Shown: one piece after another, positions 17,021-25,803 of the stretch
Position numbering within the stretch: the stretch's first letter is position 1
How the letters are laid out: every line of letters starts with the position of its first letter
Assembly: GCF_003144325.1 (NCBI RefSeq)
Contig: NZ_PENS01000007.1
Coordinates: 62,001-126,000, forward strand
From: Proteus terrae
GTDB taxonomy: Bacteria > Pseudomonadota > Gammaproteobacteria > Enterobacterales > Enterobacteriaceae
DNA length: 64,000 nucleotides
Reading direction: 5' to 3'
The notes under the pieces: model-generated
The model's database searches: none
What the model was told of the DNA's origin: nothing
What the model saw: the letters and a program-made list of their open reading frames with translations, nothing else
Program-made: the position numbers and the translations under genes

Positions 17021-18487
17021 CTATTCTCTTTGTATAAGATCATTTATTTCCATTTCTAATTGACGCAAGGATAAAAGCATTTCTTCACGCTCTTTATATA
17101 ACTCATCAAAATCTATCACAACGCGCTTTTCATCTTTTCTTACATATCGAGGTACGTTCAAGTTATAGTCATTTTCACTGCATATTTCATCTATATTAGC
17201 TAGATAGGAAAAATTATCAATCTCAGTTCTATTTATATAACACTTTGATATTTTTTTAATAACATCGCTAGTTATCGTGTTGCTCCTTCTTCCTATTTTC
17301 CCCAAGTCAGTGGCATCAATAAATATAATATCAGAGTTCTTTTTATTTTTTTTAAAAATCAGAATGGCAGTTGGAATACTTGTCCCTGAAAGCAGTTTAT
17401 CTGGAAGCCCTATTACTGCATCTAATAAATTTTGTTCTACTAGATTTTTCCTTATAATTAGTTCCTGCCCTCCACGAAATAGTACTCCGAGGGGGACTAA
17501 AACAGCGGCTCTTCCTGTTGTATCTTTTAATGTAGAAATTATATGTAAAATAAATGCATAATCACCTTTAGCTTGAGGAGGCAGCCCTAACTTAAAACGT
17601 TCATACACATCTAATAATAAATCACTATCCTTCCAACCTTTAAAATTAAATGGCGGATTAGAAGCAACAACGTCAAACTTCATTAAATTATTATCAGATT
17701 CTATAAATTTAGGATTAGATATAACATCTCCCCATTCTATTCGGCTAGTTAACTCATTATGTAAAAACATATTTATTTTCGCAATAGCCCAACTAGATCT
17801 ATTAATTTCCTGACCAAATAATTCATAGTTACTTGATTTATAAGACTCTTGTATTTTCTCCCCTAAAGTGATTAAAAGTGAGCCTGAACCACAGGTAGGG
17901 TCACATATTTTTTCCCTTGGCTTAGGTTGTAGCAGTTCTGCAATTAATAAAGATATACATTTAGGCGTAGAAATATCTAAATTTCTTCTTGAAAAGTCGG
18001 ATGAGAACTTCTCAAAAAGAAAGTCACAAGCCAATCTTATCTTATGACTATTATCATAACTAAAGCTCATTTCTGGTTGTGAAAATATAGTGAGCAACTC
18101 ATAGAGAATTGAACCTCTTTCTAATTCCCCACCCAAATATATAGAATCAAATTGTATAGACTCAAATAAGCCTTCATCACTATGTTTATTAACTGAGTTA
18201 ATAGCCTTCTCAATCAATTTTAATGAGTTATCTATTTCTTTACCCAGATCCAGTGTTGAATATGTATTTTTATTATAAATATGATAAAAACTCGCTTCAT
18301 CTGGGATTTTAGAAATAACATCTCTCATTAAAAAATTATTTCCAGCACAGTTCTCTTTTAAGTCTGAGACATATTTCAATAATAGTATCGAAAATATATA
18401 ATCCTGATAAGTAGAATTTCCAATTTTTTCTTTTAAAAAATCACAAGCATACCAAAGAGATTTTTTAAACATTGTCATTTGAAGCAT
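17021..18487 (-). CDS. N6-adenine DNA methylase (type I HsdM-like)
   Basis: The 488-residue product has an HsdM-like N-terminal helical region (SLWYACDFLKEKIGNSTYQD) and an N6-MTase domain with CDPTCGSGSLLI (S-adenosylmethionine motif I, near 194) and SNPPFNF (catalytic motif IV, near 275). The ATG at 18487 has AAAGG upstream and is preferred over an earlier in-frame start at 18547 that overlaps the specificity gene. It follows a half-size specificity subunit by 4 bases. No restriction (R) gene accompanies the pair, so it is a solitary type I-like methylase, distinct from the hsdRMS operon at 36-43 kb. Codon use is AT-rich, unlike that operon. Confidence 0.85.
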   Translation of the reverse strand: MLQMTMFKKSLWYACDFLKEKIGNSTYQDYIFSILLLKYVSDLKENCAGNNFLMRDVISKIPDEASFYHIYNKNTYSTLDLGKEIDNSLKLIEKAINSVNKHSDEGLFESIQFDSIYLGGELERGSILYELLTIFSQPEMSFSYDNSHKIRLACDFLFEKFSSDFSRRNLDISTPKCISLLIAELLQPKPREKICDPTCGSGSLLITLGEKIQESYKSSNYELFGQEINRSSWAIAKINMFLHNELTSRIEWGDVISNPKFIESDNNLMKFDVVASNPPFNFKGWKDSDLLLDVYERFKLGLPPQAKGDYAFILHIISTLKDTTGRAAVLVPLGVLFRGGQELIIRKNLVEQNLLDAVIGLPDKLLSGTSIPTAILIFKKNKKNSDIIFIDATDLGKIGRRSNTITSDVIKKISKCYINRTEIDNFSYLANIDEICSENDYNLNVPRYVRKDEKRVVIDFDELYKEREEMLLSLRQLEMEINDLIQRE

Positions 18488-18491
18488 ATTT

Positions 18492-19085
18492 TTATTTCCT
18501 TTCATTAATGATGTTTTGACAAATACCATCAAATAAAACATCACCATTTTGTATCAATGTATTGTAAATTTTTTTCTGTTTGTTCCAATTTTTATTTATT
18601 TTACTAATCTTAATTTGCTCTGCAATTCTTGGAAGTATTATATTTATCTTAGATAGCATTTTTAAACTAATCTTACTAATACTAGTACCTTCACTTATAC
18701 TTCGAATATATTGGCTTCCAGACGTTGAGTTTATATACCAATGCAAATAATGTGGCACTATAAAATGTTCATTGCATCTGATGACAGCTATTTGGTTAGA
18801 TGTAATAATTGGTTTGTCTTTTATATCATCTATAATTCCAGCTGAAAAAACAGGACCTCGTAAACGCAGCACAATATCATTGGGGTAAAGATAATGCTTC
18901 TCTGTATTACCCTCAGGCATAACAGGAGTTAAAGATTCAAAATTCAAGATCCCATTTGGTTCAATATCTTTAGTCTGAATAAGATAACAAGAACCTTGTT
19001 CCTCTCCAACATCTTGTATCGCTGATTTAAACGGCATGCCTAAACGAATCTCGGCAATACTATCTAATGTCATAATTCTATCCAT
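18492..19085 (-). CDS. Half-size type I specificity subunit (single target-recognition domain)
   Basis: The 197-residue protein has one target-recognition domain followed by one conserved helical end. Recognisable segments are IAEIRLGMPFK near 10-20, YLYPNDIVLRLRG near 64-76 and the LSKINIILPRIAEQIKISKI junction near 142-161. Full HsdS proteins carry two such units in about 400-460 residues. Half-subunits can dimerise to give palindromic recognition. The stop is 4 bases before the methylase ATG, so the two are translationally coupled. Whether it is a truncated gene or a natural half-S is unclear, but both ends look native. Confidence 0.8.
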   Translation of the reverse strand: MDRIMTLDSIAEIRLGMPFKSAIQDVGEEQGSCYLIQTKDIEPNGILNFESLTPVMPEGNTEKHYLYPNDIVLRLRGPVFSAGIIDDIKDKPIITSNQIAVIRCNEHFIVPHYLHWYINSTSGSQYIRSISEGTSISKISLKMLSKINIILPRIAEQIKISKINKNWNKQKKIYNTLIQNGDVLFDGICQNIINERK

Positions 19086-19102
19086 AAAATCAGTTAGAGG
19101 GA

Positions 19103-19291
19103 TTACTCCCCCTTTCCTCCAAAAGTTTTAAACACAATCGAGTGTTTCAAATTAGTATCTCCTATGTGTAAATCTAAATCCATTTGCAACGAAAAAATAG
19201 GAAGCGTAGACATCAAAATGGAGATGCACATTCCTCCAATTTTCTTTTTCATTGACTTTCTAGGTAGAGACTGGGTATCATTATCTTTCAT
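19103..19291 (-). CDS. Small hypothetical membrane-associated protein upstream of the methylase pair
   Basis: This 62-residue frame has an AAGG site about 11 bases before its ATG and ends 17 bases before the half-HsdS gene. A short basic start (RKSMKKK) precedes one hydrophobic stretch (IGGMCISILMSTLPIFSL). The layout suggests it belongs to the same transcript. I do not recognise it, and the frame may be a chance reading. Confidence 0.4.
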   Translation of the reverse strand: MKDNDTQSLPRKSMKKKIGGMCISILMSTLPIFSLQMDLDLHIGDTNLKHSIVFKTFGGKGE

Positions 19292-19694
19292 TTGATTAAA
19301 GCCTTATAGTAATTAGTTTGGTTAAAGTATAAGAATAATCAACCGTTGCACTTGCTGATTATTTATCACATCATCGAAGTAGTAGCGCCCTACTACACAC
19401 CGATGATGTGACTATAACAGGATTAGGTCTTGATATGCAATAGTAGCTGCGTACTATTTACAGAGTAATTTTCAAGTTATTCTCTATCCTAAAGCTAACC
19501 ACTTGATTTAATTGGCTATTTAATAAAATTTCTATCATGTATGATTTATCCATTCCGATAAATTAATTATTAAAGCTCAAAGTAATAATAATTTAAGTCT
19601 TTTAACAAAGAATTTTTTAATACAAAAACAACAAAAAATAAATTAGTAATAAGTTGATTTTAAATATCCTGTTACTTTATACAGTGTATCCTCC
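19292..19694. other. Intergenic region with clustered inverted repeats
   Basis: 403 bp with no gene. The first part contains three consecutive inverted repeats, listed separately; the rest is AT-rich sequence before the DUF932 gene stop. Confidence 0.45.
19334..19458. repeat. Three successive hairpins (structured RNA or replication/transfer site?)
   Basis: Hairpin 1 pairs AATAATCA (19334-19341) with TGATTATT (19356-19363). Hairpin 2 (19367-19410) has an outer 10-bp stem CACATCATCG/CGATGATGTG, small bulges, an inner 7-bp stem GTAGTAG/CTACTAC and a 4-base loop. Hairpin 3 pairs AATAGTA (19439-19445) with TACTATT (19452-19458). None ends in a U-run. All sit between two minus-strand transcription units. 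Confidence 0.5.
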
Positions 19695-20513
19695 TTAAAA
19701 ATATTCACACATCTTTTCTGTCATCACCCACAATGCCTTATTCAATTTGATATCCCCATCAATACCATTCACAGAACGAGTGCGAGCTCGTTTACCTTTA
19801 GCGTTCCTTCCCAATAATCCTCCCTTGATTAAATTCTCCTGCAAGCGTTGGTATACCGTCCACAGATCATCTTTCTTGTCTTCCCAGCGACGTGGCTGTA
19901 ATACTTGTTCTTCCGTAATAGGCTGATGTTCCTCACCAAAGCGATATATCAACGCCGCTTGTGCCAAAGCTTGCTGTGCTGGTGGCGGTAACAATAATGA
20001 CTGCATCTGTTCACGTTTTTCAGCTACCGTATCAAACGTTTCCAGTACTTCATAAGCCCCTTCAATCACCTTGCTTACCACATCACCTTTGTGAGGCACT
20101 CGCACTTCACCAAAGGTATCACCGCAAACCAAACCATTCTGACATACTGCTCTAAATAAGCCCGGTAACATTTGATAACTGCTTGAGCCATCATGACTAT
20201 TTAAGAGAATAATTTCAGGCACTTGTATTCCTGTAATTTGGTCATGACGACGTAGGCGTAACATGTGCTTAGTATGCTCTCGACGGCTGGCATCACGTAC
20301 ACGGGATTGACAGGCAAAGAAAGGATAAAAACCTTCTTTTTGAAGGCTATCGAGTAAGGTAATGGTTGGGATGTAAGTATATCGGTCACTTCTGGATTCA
20401 TGTTTTTCTTCAGAGAAAACACTCGGTACAGTACGGAATAATTCTTCAATAGTTAACGGGCGGTCACGACGGATCACATTCGCCGCACCAAAGCGAGAGG
20501 CTAAACGAGTCAT
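19695..20513 (-). CDS. DUF932-domain protein (YfjQ/YubP type)
   Basis: The 272-residue protein is of the DUF932 family common in CP4/P4-like islands and conjugative plasmids. Typical segments are MTRLASRFG at the start, RSDRYTYIPT near 42, EGFYPFFACQSRVRDASRREHTKHMLRLR near 60-88 and the NGLVCG segment near 129. The function is not established; phage recombination roles have been suggested for relatives. It follows the antirestriction gene on the same strand, 64 bases downstream, as in E. coli CP4-57-like elements. Confidence 0.85.
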   Translation of the reverse strand: MTRLASRFGAANVIRRDRPLTIEELFRTVPSVFSEEKHESRSDRYTYIPTITLLDSLQKEGFYPFFACQSRVRDASRREHTKHMLRLRRHDQITGIQVPEIILLNSHDGSSSYQMLPGLFRAVCQNGLVCGDTFGEVRVPHKGDVVSKVIEGAYEVLETFDTVAEKREQMQSLLLPPPAQQALAQAALIYRFGEEHQPITEEQVLQPRRWEDKKDDLWTVYQRLQENLIKGGLLGRNAKGKRARTRSVNGIDGDIKLNKALWVMTEKMCEYF

Positions 20514-20576
20514 AGGAATTCCTTTAAAATTAATTAAATAAGATAAGTTAAAATAGAAGAGTAAATTTAGAGGGAA

Positions 20577-21020
20577 TTAATCGATTAAATGAAAGATGGC
20601 AGAACTTTCAGGATGTTGAATAGCGTAGTCACGAAGTTGGTAGAAATGCTCAACCAATAACTCACTTTCTGTCCTAAATGACCATTGGCTATACAGCATC
20701 AAGCAAACAGCTACTCCAGCCGCTTCAGGGCTTAGTACCGCTTCATTGCCATTGTGCATATTGAACAGCGTTAATGTTTCATGATCCAAGTCAGGATAAA
20801 TAAATACGCCACCGTTGGGTAAGGTGCAGTATTCCCAATAGCCGCCTGTGTACTCATCACAGAACTGCCCCATAATAGTAAATATTACTACTTCAAACGT
20901 GGCGAAGCCTTTAACAGTGCCAAAGTGGCTTTGCCAAAAATCTAACCTTTCTGATAGCGCAACTCTATTGGCTTGAATATGTTCAGAGCTATCATTAAAT
21001 AACATTGTTGAGTTCATCAT
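20577..21020 (-). CDS. ArdB/KlcA-family antirestriction protein
   Basis: The 147-residue product matches ArdB/KlcA in length and pattern. The segment FCDEYTGGYWEYCTLPNGG (about 54-72) is the family's DY-x-GG-x-W-x-x-YTLSNGG core, followed by the acidic FIYPDLD piece. Such proteins block type I restriction in vivo without mimicking DNA, helping mobile DNA to enter. It is interesting beside two type I modification loci on the same island. It is probably co-transcribed with the DUF932 gene. Confidence 0.85.
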   Translation of the reverse strand: MMNSTMLFNDSSEHIQANRVALSERLDFWQSHFGTVKGFATFEVVIFTIMGQFCDEYTGGYWEYCTLPNGGVFIYPDLDHETLTLFNMHNGNEAVLSPEAAGVAVCLMLYSQWSFRTESELLVEHFYQLRDYAIQHPESSAIFHLID

Positions 21021-21144
21021 ATATTTCCTTCAAATAAAGATAAATAAGCTTGTCGGTTACCCGACAAGCTTATTCATTGAAATAGAAAAGAGTTAAATCT
21101 AGGAATGAGTATGTGAAAATAAATACATCAGATTGGTAGATGAG

Positions 21145-21491
21145 TTATGAGCGAATATCTCTCCACTCTTTTGAACAAGACACACTTGAGCCTTTCACTA
21201 TGCATTGACTAAACAACACATTACCGACATAAGGTTGAGACTTAAGCGCCCTACCATTTCGTTTGATAATGACTGTTTTGTACTTGTATCATAAATATCA
21301 AGGCCACAAAGATAATTATGAGAGTCATACTACCCGCAGGAATTAACAGCTCTAATCTCCCCTATACGATAGTAAGTTCTTTCCTCCCCACTACAACTTT
21401 TATAGAGAACTATAATCCCAAATACGGAAAACAATATTATTAAGGTTTTTGAATACTCTTTTAATTTATTTAGTACATTTGAAAACACCAT
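21145..21491 (-). pseudogene. Broken small membrane protein gene
   Basis: From an ATG at 21491 (GGAAT about 8 bases upstream) the frame reads a membrane start (LKEYSKTLIILFSVFGIIVLY) and then AVNSCG. It meets a TAG and continues as YDSHNYLCGLDIYDTSTKQ. A frame change then leads to VIIKRNGRALKSQPYVGNVL, GSSVSCSKEWRDIRS and a stop at 21145. The span is not a multiple of three. One nonsense codon and one frameshift make this a pseudogene of a single-pass protein with a Cys-containing periplasmic part. Family unknown. Confidence 0.5.
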
Positions 21492-21529
21492 AGTTATATT
21501 CCATTAATTAATATAAAGAAAAATAGATA

Positions 21530-22243
21530 TTAATAATCAATACATTTCATTGTTCGTTGAAAACTATCGAAATAAGGTAATCCTTGAATAAAATTATCTT
21601 CCTGTGATAACTGACAGATATCTTGTCGTCGACAACTCATTATTTCTGTAATGTGAACAGTTTGGATCTTATCCAAAGGAATAACGACTAATCTCAGTAC
21701 AATGCACGCAATGAGATACCAATGGGCACCTTGAAGAACTAGCCGATAAGGTGTGAGTTGTAGCCATTCGCTATCTGTCTGCTGGATACGAATATCAACG
21801 GTTGACGTAATCGCAGCAATAATGCAATAAAAACATTCAGCGTTGGTGGGGTGAGTCTCAATGGAAGTATGCCAAGCTAAGCAAGGGTAATGAATATCAC
21901 TATTAGGCAGGTGATTTACCGCCTTACGTGTTAACCCCAGAAAATAACGAGATAGTCCTACTTTTTGTAGAAAAGTAAAAATATCGGGTGGGCGCCAAGC
22001 TATTAAACGTCCAGATAAACGATATCCCTCTTTATCTGAAACTAAATCAATATGAGATAATCGCTGATTAAAATCTCGTTGAAGAGTTCTTTCTGACACA
22101 CCAAATTCATCAGAGAGTGCTTTTAGAGATAATGTTTCTCCCGTTAATAACCGACTAATGATTAGTGATAACCGCATAGCTAAGCGGTCATGGCGAGCTT
22201 CATTTCTCTGCCTATCCCTCATCTCCTGTGCCATATCAAACAA
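21530..22243 (-). CDS. WYL-domain transcriptional regulator
   Basis: The 237-residue protein has an N-terminal helix-turn-helix (LSLKALSDEFGVSERTLQRDF, about 38-58) and a WYL domain with the signature GAHWYLIACI near 172-181. WYL proteins bind nucleic acid or nucleotide ligands and often repress genes of phages, islands and defence systems. Here it lies inside a P4-like island, on the minus strand between the pseudogene and a GTPase gene. Its targets cannot be told from the sequence. Confidence 0.85.
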   Translation of the reverse strand: MFDMAQEMRDRQRNEARHDRLAMRLSLIISRLLTGETLSLKALSDEFGVSERTLQRDFNQRLSHIDLVSDKEGYRLSGRLIAWRPPDIFTFLQKVGLSRYFLGLTRKAVNHLPNSDIHYPCLAWHTSIETHPTNAECFYCIIAAITSTVDIRIQQTDSEWLQLTPYRLVLQGAHWYLIACIVLRLVVIPLDKIQTVHITEIMSCRRQDICQLSQEDNFIQGLPYFDSFQRTMKCIDY

Positions 22244-22459
22244 GCCTCAGTATAAGAAAGGCATCAGACAAGTTATGTCGTAATTTAAAATTAAATGAAA
22301 AGATTTTTCAGAAATTAAAATTGCTAATATATTGATTTATAATTATATTAAATCTATTCACTTCAAATTTTTTAAGAACGACACACCCTGTCGAGTCACA
22401 TTGAACGATATATGTACAAAACATACTATTTGAAGGAAATTTGCTTTATTTTAATAACG

Positions 22460-23344
22460 CTAAAATAACCATCGCCATAATGAAGTTACAGCATCAACTA
22501 AGATGTCTTTTGTTTTCACTAATACGGTTTTTAATAACGTTGATAATGAAAGTTCAAGAATTAATGAATCAACAGTTTCTGTAACACTTTGGCTAAAATT
22601 CTGTCGAGCAATATATTCAACAGACTCAGTTCGATATTCCCGTTGCAGCTGACTAACGACACTGCTACTAGCGTGTGAAGGTAATGCTGATATCAATACT
22701 TCAGCAAACAAATTCAATTGATAAGATTCTTTCGCTGAAATAGCAATAACAGGATGGAGAGGTGAAAAAATACGCTGAACAATGGCAACTTTCTGTTGCA
22801 GATTCTGATATTGCATAGCTGAAGGTTTACAATGCTTTGTATCCCATTCTCGACAAGGTTCAATTTTGTCTGCTTGATTTAAAACAAAAAGAAACTGTGT
22901 TTTATCATAACCACATTGCTCTGTTAGAAATCGATACGTAATTTCATCAGATAACCATGCTCGTTCATCTGCCCTCAATACCCAAATAATCAAATCAAGT
23001 CTAGGTAACAGTTGTTTATATTGAACCTGATAAACCTCATCGCTTGCGATACTTTCACCAATACCCGGTAAATCTACGAAAGTTAATGTTCGTGTGCTTA
23101 ACTGCATTTCAAAATATTTAGCTTCATGTGTACCACTGTGAATATCACTCACTGGGGAAATATTGGCTTGAAATAAAGCATTACATAGACTGGATTTACC
23201 GACACCTGTTTTACCCATTAAACCAATGATAGGAGAATAGTGAATTAGGGTATTTAATTTACTTTCTATATAAGCGTGTAGATATGAGAGGGATTGAGGA
23301 AGTACTTTAGTTAATGTGGTAGAAATAAGGTTTGATGTTGACAT
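22460..23344 (-). CDS. YfjP/YeeP-like GTPase
   Basis: The 294-residue protein is an Era/EngA-type P-loop GTPase of the family found in CP4 prophage-like islands. G1 is GKTGVGKSS near 44-52, the G3 region is DLPGIGES near 95-102 and G4 is NQAD near 158-161. A hydrophobic, amphipathic C-terminal segment (about 255-294) could associate with membrane. Its biological role is unknown; it accompanies DUF932 and ArdB genes in many islands. The ATG at 23344 has AAGGAGAT about 8 bases upstream. Confidence 0.85.
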   Translation of the reverse strand: MSTSNLISTTLTKVLPQSLSYLHAYIESKLNTLIHYSPIIGLMGKTGVGKSSLCNALFQANISPVSDIHSGTHEAKYFEMQLSTRTLTFVDLPGIGESIASDEVYQVQYKQLLPRLDLIIWVLRADERAWLSDEITYRFLTEQCGYDKTQFLFVLNQADKIEPCREWDTKHCKPSAMQYQNLQQKVAIVQRIFSPLHPVIAISAKESYQLNLFAEVLISALPSHASSSVVSQLQREYRTESVEYIARQNFSQSVTETVDSLILELSLSTLLKTVLVKTKDILVDAVTSLWRWLF

Positions 23345-23425
23345 AAATTAATTATCTCCTTGTGTAATAACAAAGAGATAATATAGATTTCATTTTATAT
23401 GAAATTTAAATTTATCGTATAAATA

Positions 23426-24248
23426 TTAAATTCTCTTCAATTTTTCTACACTTACTACAATGTTATCTGAATTTAATTCTACCAACATGTTATCTTTATA
23501 TTTACTCTTAATATATTCATCTATTAAACAAGGATCTAAAGGTGATTTAAGTACCGGGCAAAAATATCCACCATACTGAGTGTGAATAAAACAAAAGCTT
23601 TCATTAAATAAATTTTTTTATAAAGATTAAATGGTATAAAAATATCTCTATATCTTAAATATCTGACTTTTAAAAAATCAAAGAATAAAAATCCTTTTAT
23701 GCTAAAATCAATAAAGAAACGACTCCAATGTATTGTAATATTAAAATTTAATATTTCTTCATTATTTATCTCATCTTCTCCAAAGATATCAGTGCTATGA
23801 ATATTTACTATTACTTTTTTAAATACAATCAAACTAAAAACTTTTTCTTTTTCTTTTTCTTTTTCTTTTAAGAAGATAGCTTTTTTTAACTCTTCCTTTA
23901 AAAGATCATGTAGATATTTATTGTTTTTTATCTTTGAAATATATTCATCAGTCTTATTTTTATAAGATCTTATTTTTTCAAAATCATTACCAATGATATG
24001 TTTTGATGGTATTTTTATTTTTAGTGGAGATATATCTCTTACACTTCGTATTCTCATTAATTGAATAGCAATTGAAATGTAATCTGATTTTTCTTCATCT
24101 TCCTTATTTTCATTTTTATATTTCTCCTCTAGTGCCAAGTTAATTAAATCTGTATTTGAAATACCATATACTTCTTTTTTTCATTTAAATAATTAATAAT
24201 TTTTTGATCTTTAATAGCAATCAATTTTCTCGTTATTTTTTTATTCAT
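23426..24248 (-). pseudogene. Hypothetical island gene with two A8-to-A7 frameshifts
   Basis: Three reading frames join into one protein of about 275 residues if one A is restored at each of two A7 tracts (plus-strand T7 at 24175-24181 and 23613-23619). The start (ATG 24248) reads MNKKITRKLIAIKDQKIINY. The middle is an uninterrupted frame of about 180 residues containing a (KE)n run from a hexanucleotide repeat. The end reads FCFIHTQYGGYFCPVLKSP to a stop at 23426. The N-terminal part looks like a small helical DNA-binding or mobilisation-type domain, but the family is unknown. Either a decayed gene or homopolymer under-calling. Confidence 0.6.
23841..23868. repeat. Hexanucleotide repeat (CTTTTT) inside the hypothetical gene
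   Basis: Four tandem copies of CTTTTT plus a partial one encode the KEKEKEKEK run on the minus strand. Copy-number changes would be in frame, changing length rather than switching expression. Confidence 0.7.
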
Positions 24249-24646
24249 ACATCCTCATCACTACAATCATAATAAACCATTAATTGATATATAATATTAC
24301 AAAGCATATGTTTCAAATATTTATAAACATCAACTAGACTACCAATCTTGTAAATATGATGCAAATAGTATAAGAATTTGAAGTAACAACGTCAGAGTAA
24401 AACAAACGAGAGAATCCCAATAAATAGGGTATCCCATACGGATAAAAGTATGTTGGTATAGTATTATATATATATCTAACATACCTACAGATAGGCTATT
24501 ACATCGCAATGTAGCATTAGAATTATATTACTACCCTTAGTTTAAAGATAACGATAATGAAACGAATAAAAAAATAACAATCTAGAAATAATAAATTAAT
24601 ACGCATCTCTACAACCTATGAAATCTCATGATTAAAAGGTGCGTAC
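24249..24646. other. Divergent intergenic region
   Basis: 398 bp between divergent genes, very AT-rich. A distant inverted repeat GTATGTT (24448-24454) / AACATAC (24478-24484) flanks a TATATATA stretch. No gene seen. It likely holds promoters for both flanking genes. Confidence 0.4.
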
Positions 24647-25252
24647 ATGAAAATAAATGTTCATTTAATTAATCAAAAAACGACCTCGGTAAACTTAGAA
24701 ATCAAAGATAAGATAATTAAGACGTTAGACTCTGTGTTAGAACAATCTTCCAGAATTTTTATCGTTAGGATAGATCTAAGGTTTCCTCTAAAGGTTAAAC
24801 ATAAAAATGACTCCCGTGTTATATCTCGATTCTTTGAATCATTAAAATCAAAGCTAAAAGCTCACGAAAAACGGAACAAAAAAGATAAAAAAAGAATATA
24901 TCCTAATAAACTAAAATATGTTTGGGTCAGAGAAATTGGTCCTATTAATAAAAATCAGCATTATCATTGTGTCTTATTTTTTAATAAAGATGCTTTCTTT
25001 TCTCTCGGTAGGTTTGAAGATACATATAACCTTTACTCAATGATTAACTCAGCTTGGTTTAGCGCAATAGGTATTGATAGAATTACTTCAGGCTTAGTCC
25101 ATTATGTGCCTTTTGAAATAAAGTATTTAAATAAAAAAGACCCAGAGTTTAAAGAAAAAAAGAATAAATGGATTGATTTTTTAACCTATTTAGCTAAGGA
25201 CTTTAGTAAACCTTATAACGATGGGCATAGAGTGGTGGGATGCAGTCGATAA
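24647..25252 (+). CDS. YagK/YfjJ-like (inovirus Gp2-type) protein
   Basis: The 201-residue protein belongs to the family annotated as inovirus-type Gp2 / YagK-YfjJ C-terminal domain, frequent in P4-like islands. The stretch FIVRIDLRFPL near 38-48, VREIGP near 93 and QHYHCVLFFN near 101-110 resemble HUH-type replication initiators; the HYH motif is visible. KYVWVRE is the strand before it. A Tyr nucleophile could lie in the C-terminal YLAKDFSKPY segment. It lies 99 bases before the alpA gene. A role in element replication is plausible but not shown. Confidence 0.72.
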   Translation: MKINVHLINQKTTSVNLEIKDKIIKTLDSVLEQSSRIFIVRIDLRFPLKVKHKNDSRVISRFFESLKSKLKAHEKRNKKDKKRIYPNKLKYVWVREIGPINKNQHYHCVLFFNKDAFFSLGRFEDTYNLYSMINSAWFSAIGIDRITSGLVHYVPFEIKYLNKKDPEFKEKKNKWIDFLTYLAKDFSKPYNDGHRVVGCSR

Positions 25253-25280
25253 TTAATTACTGGAGATGGAATGTCATGAA

Positions 25281-25320
25281 CAGAAGTGATATCAATTTTA
25301 TTTATTGAATATCACTTCTG
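25281..25320. repeat. Long inverted repeat between gp2-like gene and alpA
   Basis: CAGAAGTGATAT (25281-25292) pairs perfectly with ATATCACTTCTG (25309-25320), and the next bases TCAAT/ATTGA extend the stem after a bulge. There is no U-run. It lies 32 bases before the alpA ATG and could be an operator or an attenuating hairpin. Confidence 0.5.
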
Positions 25321-25351
25321 ACTTTATCCATTAAAGACAGGATTATTCATC

Positions 25352-25591
25352 ATGACAAGTTCAATGCCTTCACCTATATCTCTTCTTGATAATCAGTTTA
25401 TTGATATGAAATTCATAACGCAATTAACAGGTCTAACAGACAAATGGTTTTATAAATTAATTCAAGATGGTGAATTTCCAAAACCAATTAAATTAGGGCG
25501 TAGCTCTCGCTGGTTAAAGAGCGAGGTTGAAAATTGGCTACAGGCACGTATTGATGAATCTAGAGGAACTAACTCAACCCTTGAATCATAA
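25352..25591 (+). CDS. AlpA-family excisionase/regulator
   Basis: The 79-residue product is a winged-helix MerR-like AlpA protein: DMKFITQLTGLTDKWFYKLI (HTH, about 18-37), GEFPKPIKLGRSSRW (wing, about 41-55) and LKSEVENWLQARI. AlpA in CP4-57 activates integrase expression and promotes excision. Here the integrase gene is broken, so an excision role may be lost; autoregulation or control of the gp2-like gene remains possible. The upstream inverted repeat is a candidate site. Confidence 0.88.
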   Translation: MTSSMPSPISLLDNQFIDMKFITQLTGLTDKWFYKLIQDGEFPKPIKLGRSSRWLKSEVENWLQARIDESRGTNSTLES

Positions 25592-25803
25592 GGCGCTATA
25601 GCGAGTAGTCGTTCATTTTCCACAACACCAATTACGCACCAACTCACTCTAAATCACACCAGACGCGATTGAACGCGTTCTAGGCAATGTTGCGCTCTAT
25701 ACATACGAACCTTACTCGATATGCATGCAGCCTGTGCTCGGTGGTCTTCTGAGTTTTAGATATTCAGAACATTTAGTTTGAATTTTACAGAAGGATTACA
25801 CCC

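Noticed and set aside
17021-19085. The methylase pair as a broken copy of the hsdRMS operon
   Set aside because: Its sequence is clearly different from the EcoKI-like genes, both frames are intact, and base composition differs.
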